From NCBI GenBank assembly GCA_945936265.1, contig CAMETB010000035.1, positions 1-11,713 of the forward strand: 11,713 nucleotides of DNA, read 5' to 3'. A program made the position numbers and the translations under genes. Below are positions 1 through 6,315 of the stretch, piece by piece (within the stretch, counting starts at the first letter, position 1; each line of letters opens with the position of its first letter). The notes below the pieces were generated by a model that made no database searches, had not been told where the DNA came from, and saw nothing but the letters and a program-made list of their open reading frames with translations. This stretch comes from an uncultured Clostridia bacterium. Its GTDB lineage: Bacteria > Bacillota > Clostridia > Oscillospirales > CAG-272.

Positions 1-1416
1 GTAATATCGGGCGAGGCAGGCGGAATAACCCAGCATATAGGCGCTTACAGAGTAAATGTAAAGGGCAAGGACATAACGTTTCTCGATACTCCCGGACATG
101 AGGCGTTTACGGCTATGCGTTTAAGAGGCGCCATGGCTACCGATATAGCGATAATAGTGGTTGCGGCAGATGATGGAATAATGCCGCAGACCATAGAGGC
201 GATAAATCACGCAAAAGCCGCGGGAGTAGATATAATAGTAGCGATAAACAAGATGGATAAGCCTGCTGCAAATCCCGATGCGGTAAAGCAGGAACTTACG
301 AAATACGATCTCGTTCCGGAGGAATGGGGCGGAGACGTTATATGCGTTCCCGTATCCGCGGTTACCGGCAAAGGCATTGACGATCTTCTTGAAAGTATTC
401 TTCTTGTTGCCGAGGTAAAGGAACTCAAAGCAAATCCGAAGCGCCACGCAAAGGGAATCGTTATCGAGGCAAAACTCGATAAGGGCAGAGGACCGGTTGC
501 GACAATACTCGTACAAAACGGAACTCTCCATAGCGGCGACGTGGTTATAGCTGGCACGGCAGTCGGCAGAGTAAGGGCAATGACCGACCACAACGGAAAG
601 ACGCTCAAAGAAGCAGGACCGAGTGTGCCTGTCGAGATAACCGGACTTGACGGAGTTCCCACGGCGGGCGACGAATTCAATGCCGTCGAGGACGAAAAGA
701 TGGCAAGAGAACTTGCGGAGCAAAGACGCGCAAAGGCGAAGGAAGAGGAATTCAAGTCGAGCGCAAAGGTAAACCTCGACGACTTGTTCTCACAGATAAG
801 CGAGGGCGCAAAGGAGATAAACGTCATCATAAAAGCGGACGTCGGCGGCTCCTGCGAGGCTGTAAAATCTTCGCTTGAAAAGCTCTCGAACGACGAGGTC
901 AAGGTAAAGGTTATCCACACCGCAGTCGGAGGCATTACGGAGAGCGATGTTATGCTTGCAGCGGCTTCCAACGCGATAATTGTCGGCTTCAACGTACGCC
1001 CCGATAAGAACGCCATAGATTCTGCGGCAAGGCAAAATGTCGATATAAGAACGCACAGAATAATCTACGAGATAATCGAGGAAATGGAAGCGGCGATGAA
1101 GGGAATGCTTGCTCCCGAGTATAAAGAGGTTATAAACGGTCACGCAGAGGTTCGCCAGACGATAAGAGTGCCGAGCGTCGGAACGATAGCAGGCTCTTAT
1201 GTAAGAGACGGAAAGATAACCCGTACCTCACAGATAAGAATAATAAGAGACGGCATAGTTATCGCCGAGGACAAAATCTCGTCGCTGCGCCGTTTCAAAG
1301 ATGACGTAAAGGAAGTTGCGGCAGGATACGAGTGCGGCGTAGGACTTGAAAAGTTCAACGACATAAGAGAGGGCGATGAGCTCGAAGCGTTCGTTATGGA
1401 AGTGGTCGCACGCTGA
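1..1416 (+). CDS. infB: Translation initiation factor IF-2, 3' part (5' end outside window)
   Basis: This GTPase delivers fMet-tRNA to the 30S subunit and promotes 70S joining. The frame is open from base 1, so the gene enters from the left; 471 codons are visible, against about 700-900 residues for whole IF-2 proteins. The first visible residues contain the GEAGGITQHIGAY switch I (G2) segment, followed by DTPGH (G3, from position 85), NKMD (G4, 247-258) and SAVTGKG (G5, from about 355). The P-loop should lie roughly 20 residues upstream, outside the window. After the G domain come the beta-barrel domain II, domain III (ADVGGSCEA) and the C-terminal tRNA-binding domain, which carries the conserved YECGVGLEKFNDI segment. 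Nothing looks broken and the stop is TGA at 1414-1416. The gene usually downstream, rbfA, is absent; a hairpin and the rpmH promoter follow instead. Confidence 0.97.
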   Translation, partial: VISGEAGGITQHIGAYRVNVKGKDITFLDTPGHEAFTAMRLRGAMATDIAIIVVAADDGIMPQTIEAINHAKAAGVDIIVAINKMDKPAANPDAVKQELTKYDLVPEEWGGDVICVPVSAVTGKGIDDLLESILLVAEVKELKANPKRHAKGIVIEAKLDKGRGPVATILVQNGTLHSGDVVIAGTAVGRVRAMTDHNGKTLKEAGPSVPVEITGLDGVPTAGDEFNAVEDEKMARELAEQRRAKAKEEEFKSSAKVNLDDLFSQISEGAKEINVIIKADVGGSCEAVKSSLEKLSNDEVKVKVIHTAVGGITESDVMLAAASNAIIVGFNVRPDKNAIDSAARQNVDIRTHRIIYEIIEEMEAAMKGMLAPEYKEVINGHAEVRQTIRVPSVGTIAGSYVRDGKITRTSQIRIIRDGIVIAEDKISSLRRFKDDVKEVAAGYECGVGLEKFNDIREGDELEAFVMEVVAR

Positions 1417-1430
1417 AAAACGGCAATGAT

Positions 1431-1456
1431 GGCGCAGGATACATAAATCTTGCGCC
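1431..1456 (+). other. Hairpin just after infB, without a U-tract
   Basis: GGCGCAGGAT (1431-1440) pairs with ATCTTGCGCC (1447-1456) around a 6-nt loop: ten base pairs with one G-U. It begins 14 nt after the infB stop, where a terminator would be expected, but the sequence after it is A-rich (AATCGAAAAAAAC) rather than T-rich. It could be a weak or factor-dependent terminator, or a 3'-end stabiliser of the infB mRNA. The pairing is visible in the sequence; its role is inferred. Confidence 0.45.
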
Positions 1457-1471
1457 AATCGAAAAAAACTC

Positions 1472-1501
1472 TTGACAAATGCAATATGTTGCGTGTATAA
1501 T
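1472..1501 (+). promoter_or_regulatory. Sigma-A-type promoter of rpmH
   Basis: TTGACA (1472-1477) and TATAAT (1496-1501) are both perfect matches to the housekeeping consensus, separated by 18 nt. Transcription should start near 1508, giving an untranslated leader of about 90 nt before rpmH. A strong promoter fits a ribosomal protein gene, and it shows that the rpmH cluster does not depend on read-through from infB. Confidence 0.85.
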
Positions 1502-1596
1502 ATAGTTTGTCTTGGAATCACGAAAAACAGATTTTCTTCAGAAGCGATATGCAGGAAGAAAGACGGACTTCTGATTTGATTTAAGGAGGTGCTAAC

Positions 1597-1731
1597 ATGT
1601 TAAGAACTTATCAGCCTAAAAAACGCCAGAGAAAAAAAGAGCATGGCTTCAGAAAAAGAATGAGAACTGCCGACGGCAGAAAGGTCTTGAAAAGAAGACG
1701 CGCAAAAGGCAGAGCAAGACTTACCTATTGA
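1597..1731 (+). CDS. rpmH: 50S ribosomal protein L34
   Basis: This is a 44-residue, extremely basic protein of the large ribosomal subunit. The start MLRTYQPKK, the central EHGFRKRM and the C-terminal GRKVLKRRRAKGRARL follow the L34 family closely, and 44 residues is the usual Bacillota length. The ATG at 1597 is set by a near-perfect Shine-Dalgarno sequence, AAGGAGGT (1583-1590), with a 6-nt spacer. It is the first gene after the strong promoter at 1472-1501 and is followed 14 nt after its TGA stop by an intrinsic terminator. Most transcripts may therefore end there, giving more L34 than RNase P protein. The gene is shorter than typical ORF-length cut-offs but the identification is secure. 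Confidence 0.97.
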   Translation: MLRTYQPKKRQRKKEHGFRKRMRTADGRKVLKRRRAKGRARLTY

Positions 1732-1745
1732 TTGCTTTTATTGCC

Positions 1746-1778
1746 CCTCCGGACCTTATAAGTTCGGAGGAATTTTTT
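1746..1778 (+). terminator. Intrinsic terminator/attenuator between rpmH and rnpA
   Basis: CCTCCGGAC (1746-1754) pairs with GTTCGGAGG (1762-1770) around CTTATAA. This makes nine pairs with one wobble, followed by AATTTTTT. It lies between rpmH and rnpA in the same direction, so it probably limits read-through and sets the ratio of L34 to RNase P protein. Confidence 0.8.
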
Positions 1779-1794
1779 AAAAAACGGGGAATAT

Positions 1795-1829
1795 GTGTCT
1801 GCTTTTTTGCGGACACGCTCCCGCAAAAA
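1795..1829 (+). promoter_or_regulatory. Two competing hairpins in the rnpA leader
   Basis: GTGTCTGC (1795-1802) can pair with GCGGACAC (1809-1816), eight pairs with one wobble and a six-U loop. TTTTTGCGG (1804-1812) can instead pair with CCGCAAAAA (1821-1829), nine perfect pairs with an 8-nt loop. The two share 1809-1812 and so exclude each other. They lie between the rpmH terminator and rnpA, as in an RNA switch or attenuator, though neither stem is followed by a clean U-tract. Any regulatory role is an inference. Confidence 0.4.
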
Positions 1830-1835
1830 TATGAT
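1807..1835 (+). promoter_or_regulatory. Possible secondary promoter upstream of rnpA
   Basis: TATGAT (1830-1835) matches five of six positions of the -10 consensus and sits 17 nt downstream of TTGCGG (1807-1812), which matches only TTG of the -35. A promoter here would let rnpA-yidD-yidC-jag be expressed despite the terminator after rpmH. The inverted repeat 1804-1812/1821-1829 overlaps it, so it could equally act on DNA as an operator. This is a weak call. Confidence 0.3.
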
Positions 1836-1884
1836 CGTGATGTGAAAAAGTGCAGAAATATGACTGCAAAAAGAGGTCTCTTTC

Positions 1885-2364
1885 ATGAAACATATCGCAA
1901 TAAGTGAAAATCATCTGTATTCCAAAACATACGCAAAGGGCAAAAAATATATCGGTGCAAATGTCGTCATATACGCATTAAAAGATCTGAAAGCGAAAAA
2001 ACTTATGATGGCAAATCCTATGAAAGTTTATATAAACAGGATAGGAATAACCGTGTCCAAAAAGCTCGGAGACGCTGTGTGCCGTACGAGAATAAAGAGA
2101 GTTTTGCGTGAAGGTTTGAGACAAACCGAAAAAGAGTATAAAGTAAAAGGCGGATATCTGGTTGTCCTCGCCGCCCGTTCGGGCGCAACAGGGGCAAAAT
2201 CCACCGACATTGCGAAGGATGTAAAGAGGGCTTTTATCTCCCTCGGACTAATCGAAAATAAAGAAAAAGCGGACACTGTGTCCGAAATTTGTGAAAAAAC
2301 CGAAAAAGAACCGGATTTTACGGCAGCGGAAAATTCCGCTCATAAAGATGAAAAAAATACTTGA
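1885..2364 (+). CDS. rnpA: Ribonuclease P protein component
   Basis: This is the basic protein subunit that helps RNase P RNA bind pre-tRNA and remove 5' leaders. The protein has 159 residues against about 110-130 for most relatives. The RnpA fold covers roughly residues 1-122 and contains NRIGITVSKKLG followed by AVCRTRIKRVLRE. The last motif is the RNA-binding RNR helix, but its usual Asn is Thr here (R-T-R). A lysine/glutamate-rich tail of about 35 residues follows and is probably disordered. The ATG at 1885 is preceded by AAGAGGT (1871-1877), 7 nt away. The gene sits after L34 as in most bacteria, and its last 17 nt overlap yidD. Stop is TGA. Confidence 0.95.
   Translation: MKHIAISENHLYSKTYAKGKKYIGANVVIYALKDLKAKKLMMANPMKVYINRIGITVSKKLGDAVCRTRIKRVLREGLRQTEKEYKVKGGYLVVLAARSGATGAKSTDIAKDVKRAFISLGLIENKEKADTVSEICEKTEKEPDFTAAENSAHKDEKNT
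2325..2340 (+). repeat. Inverted repeat just upstream of the yidD start
   Basis: AGCGGAA and TTCCGCT form a perfect inverted repeat around AA (as RNA, six pairs and a four-base loop). It ends 7 nt before the yidD ATG, inside the rnpA tail. No convincing Shine-Dalgarno sequence is visible for yidD, so the element may contribute to translational coupling: ribosomes finishing rnpA would open the hairpin and reinitiate. The pairing is seen; the role is inferred. Confidence 0.35.
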
Positions 2365-2608
2365 ATTTTTAATAAGGGTCTACCGAAAGGTGATATCGCC
2401 TCTCAAACCGTGTTGCTGTCGGTTTACTCCGACTTGCTCGCAATATGCGCTTGACGCGATAGAGCGATTCGGTGCGATAAGAGGAACGCTCCTTGCGATA
2501 TGGCGGATATTGCGTTGCAATCCGTTCTGCCGCGGAGGTTACGACCCTGTGCCGGACAAATTTACTTTCAGACGGCAGAATAAAAAAGAGGAGAACTCAG
2601 ATGAATGA
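2348..2608 (+). CDS. yidD: Membrane protein insertion efficiency factor YidD
   Basis: This small membrane-associated protein assists YidC-dependent insertion; the family was once misnamed 'haemolytic'. The frame is open further upstream, but the ATG at 2348 gives MKKILEFLIRVYRKVISP, the usual family N-terminus, and an 86-residue product of normal size. An amphipathic N-terminal segment is followed by the signature cysteine motif CRFTPTCSQYA (residues 24-34) and RCNPFCRGGYDPVP (56-69), ending in a short charged tail. The start overlaps rnpA by 17 nt and the stop overlaps the yidC start by 8 nt, which fits translational coupling along rnpA-yidD-yidC. The longer upstream frame is only rnpA read in another frame. 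Confidence 0.94.
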   Translation: MKKILEFLIRVYRKVISPLKPCCCRFTPTCSQYALDAIERFGAIRGTLLAIWRILRCNPFCRGGYDPVPDKFTFRRQNKKEENSDE

Positions 2609-3770
2609 TTTTTTGGCTAAACTGCTCGGCTATGTGATGAAAGGATGTTATTGGCTCACCAATAACTATGTGCTCGCACTCCTTTTGTTCGCCCTTGCAA
2701 TGCAAATTCTCATGTTGCCCCTTGGCTTAAAGCAACAGAAGAATATGATAAAACAGGCTAAGTTGCGCCCGAGAGAAATGGCAATAAGGAAAAAGTATGC
2801 CGGACGCAACGACCAGGTCTCGATGAAAAAATGCCAGAACGAGATAATGGAAATGTACCAGCAGGAAGGATACAGCACGATGGCGGGTTGCCTGCCTATG
2901 ATTATCCAGCTTATAATAGTCTTTCCGCTCTATCAGGTAGTCATCCGCCCGCTTGAATTTATAAGCGGTCTTACTTCGGATATGTGCAAAACGATGGCAA
3001 CTGCGTTGATGGGTGACGGCGGCACATCCAGCAGCACTTATCAGATAGACTTGATAAGAAAGATAGAAGAGCTCGGTATCGGAAATCTCTCCGAGGAGTT
3101 TCAGGGATTCCTTGACGGCAAAACATTGCCGGACGTGTCGCTTTTCGGAGTGGACCTTGGAATTACGCCGTTCAACGCATTGAAGAGCGCTTCATGGTGG
3201 CTCGTATTCGTCCCGATATTAAACCTCGGGCTTATGTATCTTTCACAGTTCCTTTCAAAAAAGTTTACCTACCAGAATACACAGGCAGAAGCGGCAAACA
3301 GTTCTTCAATGAAAATAATGATGTATGTTTTGCCTCTTATGACATTCTTCATAACATTTAACTTCGCGTCTGCTATCGGTATCTACTGGATTTTCAGAAC
3401 GATACTTTCAATGGCACAGCAGTTCATACTTGCAAAAACAATGCCGTACCCCGTGTTCACCGAGGAGGACTACAAAAAGGCGGAGCGCGAGTACAAAAAA
3501 GGCAAGAGCGGGCAGGACATCGTATATCCGCAAAGGGAATACCGTTCACTCCATCATATAGACGATGACGATTATCCCGCACCGAAGAACAACAAAAACA
3601 AAAACGGCAAGGGACAAAACGGCAAGGGACAAAACGTGAAGGTACCGGATGCAAAGGCCGTTGAGCCCGTAACGAAAGAAAATGTTGCGCCCGTGTCGGA
3701 CGAAAAGAGTATTACAGACGAAAGCGTTACGGACGACAGCGTAACGAAAGACGATCCGAAAGAGGAATAA
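2601..3770 (+). CDS. yidC: Membrane protein insertase YidC/Oxa1/SpoIIIJ
   Basis: This insertase places and folds membrane proteins in the cytoplasmic membrane, alone or with Sec. The ATG at 2601 has a good Shine-Dalgarno sequence (AAAGAGGAG, 2585-2593) and yields 389 residues; a longer open frame upstream is yidD in another frame. Membrane segments appear at about residues 20-42, 96-118, 198-216 and 238-275 (probably two). A charged cytoplasmic hairpin rich in Lys/Arg (44-66) separates the first two. The hydrophilic groove Arg, normally five residues before the LPL-type Pro of TM1, is Gln35 here. There is no lipobox, unlike SpoIIIJ of Bacillus. A loop of about 70 residues (125-195) separates TM2 and TM3. 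The C-terminal tail (about 285-389) is charged and repetitive, first Lys/Asn-rich and then Asp/Glu-rich, possibly for ribosome contact. Confidence 0.96.
   Translation: MNDFLAKLLGYVMKGCYWLTNNYVLALLLFALAMQILMLPLGLKQQKNMIKQAKLRPREMAIRKKYAGRNDQVSMKKCQNEIMEMYQQEGYSTMAGCLPMIIQLIIVFPLYQVVIRPLEFISGLTSDMCKTMATALMGDGGTSSSTYQIDLIRKIEELGIGNLSEEFQGFLDGKTLPDVSLFGVDLGITPFNALKSASWWLVFVPILNLGLMYLSQFLSKKFTYQNTQAEAANSSSMKIMMYVLPLMTFFITFNFASAIGIYWIFRTILSMAQQFILAKTMPYPVFTEEDYKKAEREYKKGKSGQDIVYPQREYRSLHHIDDDDYPAPKNNKNKNGKGQNGKGQNVKVPDAKAVEPVTKENVAPVSDEKSITDESVTDDSVTKDDPKEE
3601..3635 (+). repeat. 15-bp tandem repeat in the yidC tail
   Basis: The unit AAAACGGCAAGGGAC occurs at 3601-3615 and 3616-3630 without change, and a third copy begins with AAAAC. 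It encodes the NGKGQNGKGQN stretch of the YidC tail. A 15-bp unit keeps the frame, so copy number could vary between strains without breaking the protein. Confidence 0.75.
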
Positions 3771-3773
3771 AAA

Positions 3774-4700
3774 ATGAGATTTGAATACACAGTGACGGCA
3801 AAGACCGTCGATGAAGCATACAAGAAGGCAATAGACCTTTATTCAAGCCTCGGAGAAATTTCCATGGAGGAAGTAATAAACAGAGGCAAAAAGGGATTTT
3901 TGGGAATAGGCGCAGTCAATGCCGAGATAAGAATTTCCGTTGACGATGGCAAGGAAGAGAAAAAGCCTGAGACAAAAAAAGTCCAGAAAAACGACACTCC
4001 CGCAAAAAAAGATGTCCGGAAATCCGAAAAACCGCAACCAATGAAACAGGATAGCACCGCACCCAAAGCGGAAAAAGCGTCACAACTCTCCCAGAGCGCA
4101 AAGCAGGAGGCTCCGAAAAAAGAAAAGCGTCCCCAGAGACCCGTTCAGACAATTCAGGCAGAGGAACCCGAAAAAGAGCGCATAAAAGACGAGGATATCC
4201 ATGTAACCGCCGCGGAAAAGCAGGTTGTAATAGATTTTCTCAACAAATTCGTAAAGGATATAAATTTCAACTGCGTTGCCGAAGGCGACGTCACTCCCGA
4301 CGAAAACGGATATGTTACGAGAAAAGTTGATATAAACGGAGATGACGCCTCCGCACTTATAGGCCATCACGGCGAAACGCTTGACGCTATTCAGTACCTT
4401 GCAAATCTCTGTCTCGCCCGCAAGTTTGACGGAGACCACAAGGAATATGTAAAGGTAGTCGTCGATATCGGCGGATACAGGGCAAAGAGAGAAGAGTCTC
4501 TCCGTGCGCTTGCAAGGAGAATGGGCGAGAAGGCACTTAAATACAAGAGAAATGTCCTCCTTGAGCCGATGAACGCATATGAGAGAAGAATAATTCACTC
4601 CGAGATACAGACAATGGAGGGAATTTCAACTCACTCGGTAGGATACGACGAGAACAGAAAAATCGTCATCACCTACGACGGTAAGGATAAAAGAAACTGA
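3774..4700 (+). CDS. khpB: Jag/KhpB RNA-binding protein (Jag_N-KH-R3H)
   Basis: Jag (KhpB, EloR) is an RNA-binding protein that partners KhpA and influences cell elongation in other Gram-positive bacteria. Its gene commonly sits next to yidC/spoIIIJ. The 308 residues show a Jag_N domain (1-56) with the KKGFLGIG loop (39-46) and a Lys/Glu/Pro/Gln-rich linker of about 90 residues (57-145). A KH domain (about 150-232) has its GxxG loop as G197-H-H-G200. An R3H domain (about 240-303) carries R271-x3-H275 in ERRIIHSEIQ. The ATG at 3774 lies 3 nt after the yidC stop, with AGAGGAA upstream inside the yidC end, so it is cotranscribed. The linker is the only variable-looking part. A terminator follows; mnmE, often next, is absent. 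Confidence 0.95.
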   Translation: MRFEYTVTAKTVDEAYKKAIDLYSSLGEISMEEVINRGKKGFLGIGAVNAEIRISVDDGKEEKKPETKKVQKNDTPAKKDVRKSEKPQPMKQDSTAPKAEKASQLSQSAKQEAPKKEKRPQRPVQTIQAEEPEKERIKDEDIHVTAAEKQVVIDFLNKFVKDINFNCVAEGDVTPDENGYVTRKVDINGDDASALIGHHGETLDAIQYLANLCLARKFDGDHKEYVKVVVDIGGYRAKREESLRALARRMGEKALKYKRNVLLEPMNAYERRIIHSEIQTMEGISTHSVGYDENRKIVITYDGKDKRN

Positions 4701-4755
4701 AAATCCTATCCGAAAATTTGTTTTGTAACAAGAACGAAAAATAAAACAGATATTT

Positions 4756-4801
4756 ACCGCTTTTTATTTCCGGTTTACCCGGGGATGAAAAGCGGTTTTT
4801 A
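4756..4801 (+). terminator. Intrinsic terminator after jag
   Basis: ACCGCTTTT (4756-4764) pairs perfectly with AAAAGCGGT (4788-4796), with a small inner CCGG/CCGG stem, and is followed by TTTTATAT. It lies 56 nt after the jag stop and closes the rpmH-to-jag cluster, separating it from the oxidoreductase gene. Confidence 0.85.
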
Positions 4802-4864
4802 TATGTAATGCAAGTAATATTTTTTCGGGATACGTGCATACTAACCGAAAAAGAGGTGTAGAGA

Positions 4865-6166
4865 ATGAGTTCGGTATGGACAAAAAATTCGGATTTACCC
4901 GAATTTCCGTCGCTTGACAAAAATATAAAAACCGACGTTTTGATAATAGGCGGAGGAATTGCGGGTATACTTTGCGGTTATATGCTTAAAAAGGCAGGGG
5001 TTGGGTGCGTTATTGCCGAGAGCGACAGAATATGCTCCGGTGTAACGCGCGACACAACCGCAAAAATAACTGTTTTGCACGGTTTGATTTATGATAAGAT
5101 GATAAAGAGGTTCGGGGAGAAAACGGCGCGCCTTTATCTCAAAGCCAACACGGAGGCTCTTTCGGAATATCGGAGAATGTCAAAGGAAATAGACTGTGAT
5201 TTTGAAGATTCCGACGCTTACGTTTACTCACTTGACAACAAAGAAAAGATAGAAAAAGAGGTAAAGGCACTGAAAAGGCTCGGACTTGACGCAAGGTTCG
5301 ATAAAGCCGGGAAACTTCCGTTTGAGGTTGCGGGTGCGGTAAAGGCGGAAAATCAGGCGCAGTTCAATCCGCTCAAATTTTTGTCGTTTGTCTGCCGGGA
5401 CCTTGAAATATATGAAAACACAAGAGTTATGGAATTGACTCCCGACGGCGCCGTATGTAACGGCGGCAGAATAAAGGCAGACAAGATAATAGTCGCAACG
5501 CATTTCCCGTTTATAAATAAGCACGGATCTTATTTTCTGAAAATGTATCAGCACCGTTCTTATGTGATAGCGCTTGAAAATGCGCCGGACCTTGACGGTA
5601 TGTATGTTGACGAATGCAAAACGGGCATGTCGTTCAGAAATTACAAAGACCTTCTGTTTGTGGGCGGCGCAGGGCAAAGGACAGGCAAAAAGTGCGGCGG
5701 ATGGGAACAACTTTCCGCTTTTATACACAAAAATTATCCAGAAGCCCGCGAGGTTGCAAGGTGGGCAACGCAGGACTGTATGACCCTTGACGGTATCCCA
5801 TATATAGGGCAGTACTCAAAAAGAACACCGGACTTTTATGTTGCAACGGGTTTTAATAAGTGGGGAATGACCTCTTCAATGGTAGCCGCAAAACTGCTGA
5901 CTGATATGATTCTCGGCAAAAAGAACGACTATGTGTCCGTATTTTCACCTTCAAGAAGCATAATAAGACCTCAACTTGCCTCGAATGCGGCACACGCAAT
6001 AATAAATCTTTTAACGCCTACCGCACCCCGTTGCCCGCACGTCGGATGCGCCCTCAAATACAACAAACAGGAGCACTCATGGGATTGCCCCTGCCACGGC
6101 TCCCGTTTTAACGAGGACGGTAAGCTTCTTGATAACCCCGCAACAGAGGACAAAAAGATAAAATAA
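4865..6166 (+). CDS. FAD-dependent oxidoreductase with C-terminal Rieske [2Fe-2S] domain
   Basis: The protein has 433 residues. An N-terminal Rossmann FAD site (TDVLIIGGGIAG, 23-34) opens a D-amino-acid-oxidase-like (DAO) domain of about 355 residues. Its second half contains VATGFNKWGMTSS (326-338), the usual C-terminal FAD-contact region. A Rieske domain follows, with cluster ligands C390, H392, C408 and H411 in CPHVGC and CPCHGSRF. The extra C395 and C410 match the disulfide pair known in cytochrome bc-type Rieske proteins. This architecture resembles Bacillus YhfW; the substrate is unknown. There is no signal peptide or membrane segment, so it is probably cytosolic. The ATG at 4865 follows AAGAGGTG (4851-4858). 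It appears monocistronic between two terminators; I see no convincing promoter in 4802-4850. Confidence 0.9.
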   Translation: MSSVWTKNSDLPEFPSLDKNIKTDVLIIGGGIAGILCGYMLKKAGVGCVIAESDRICSGVTRDTTAKITVLHGLIYDKMIKRFGEKTARLYLKANTEALSEYRRMSKEIDCDFEDSDAYVYSLDNKEKIEKEVKALKRLGLDARFDKAGKLPFEVAGAVKAENQAQFNPLKFLSFVCRDLEIYENTRVMELTPDGAVCNGGRIKADKIIVATHFPFINKHGSYFLKMYQHRSYVIALENAPDLDGMYVDECKTGMSFRNYKDLLFVGGAGQRTGKKCGGWEQLSAFIHKNYPEAREVARWATQDCMTLDGIPYIGQYSKRTPDFYVATGFNKWGMTSSMVAAKLLTDMILGKKNDYVSVFSPSRSIIRPQLASNAAHAIINLLTPTAPRCPHVGCALKYNKQEHSWDCPCHGSRFNEDGKLLDNPATEDKKIK

Positions 6167-6170
6167 ATAC

Positions 6171-6207
6171 ATCTGCCGCAATTTTATGCTGCGGCAGATA
6201 TATTTTT
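6171..6207 (+). terminator. Intrinsic terminator after the Rieske oxidoreductase
   Basis: ATCTGCCGCA (6171-6180) pairs perfectly with TGCGGCAGAT (6190-6199) around a 9-nt loop and is followed by ATATTTTTG. It begins 4 nt after the stop codon. The left flank reads GTATTTATTTT on the other strand, so it may also stop minus-strand transcripts. Confidence 0.88.
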
Positions 6208-6237
6208 GTGACAGAGTGTCGCGAAAGTGATTCACAA

Positions 6238-6274
6238 GAATACGAACCCCCTCGGCTCCGGAAAGCCAAGGGGG
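6238..6274 (-). terminator. Terminator of the minus-strand hydrolase
   Basis: The arms at 6264-6274 and 6247-6257 form 11 pairs on the minus-strand transcript, with one G-U; on the plus-strand transcript the same position is a C-A mismatch. The better pairing and the position 42 nt beyond the hydrolase stop favour the minus orientation. The tail TTCGTATTCTTG is only moderately U-rich. Confidence 0.6.
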
Positions 6275-6315
6275 TATTGAGATTATATTTTCAAATGCGG
6301 CAGAGCGCCGGGAAA

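Noticed and set aside
207..1016. 269-residue minus-strand ORF opposite infB
   Set aside because: The plus-strand frame is clearly IF-2; the antisense frame has Ser/Thr/Phe-rich shadow composition and no family resemblance.
4802..4850. Promoter for the Rieske oxidoreductase
   Set aside because: CATACT near 4836 has no acceptable -35 at the right distance, so I could not support a promoter call.
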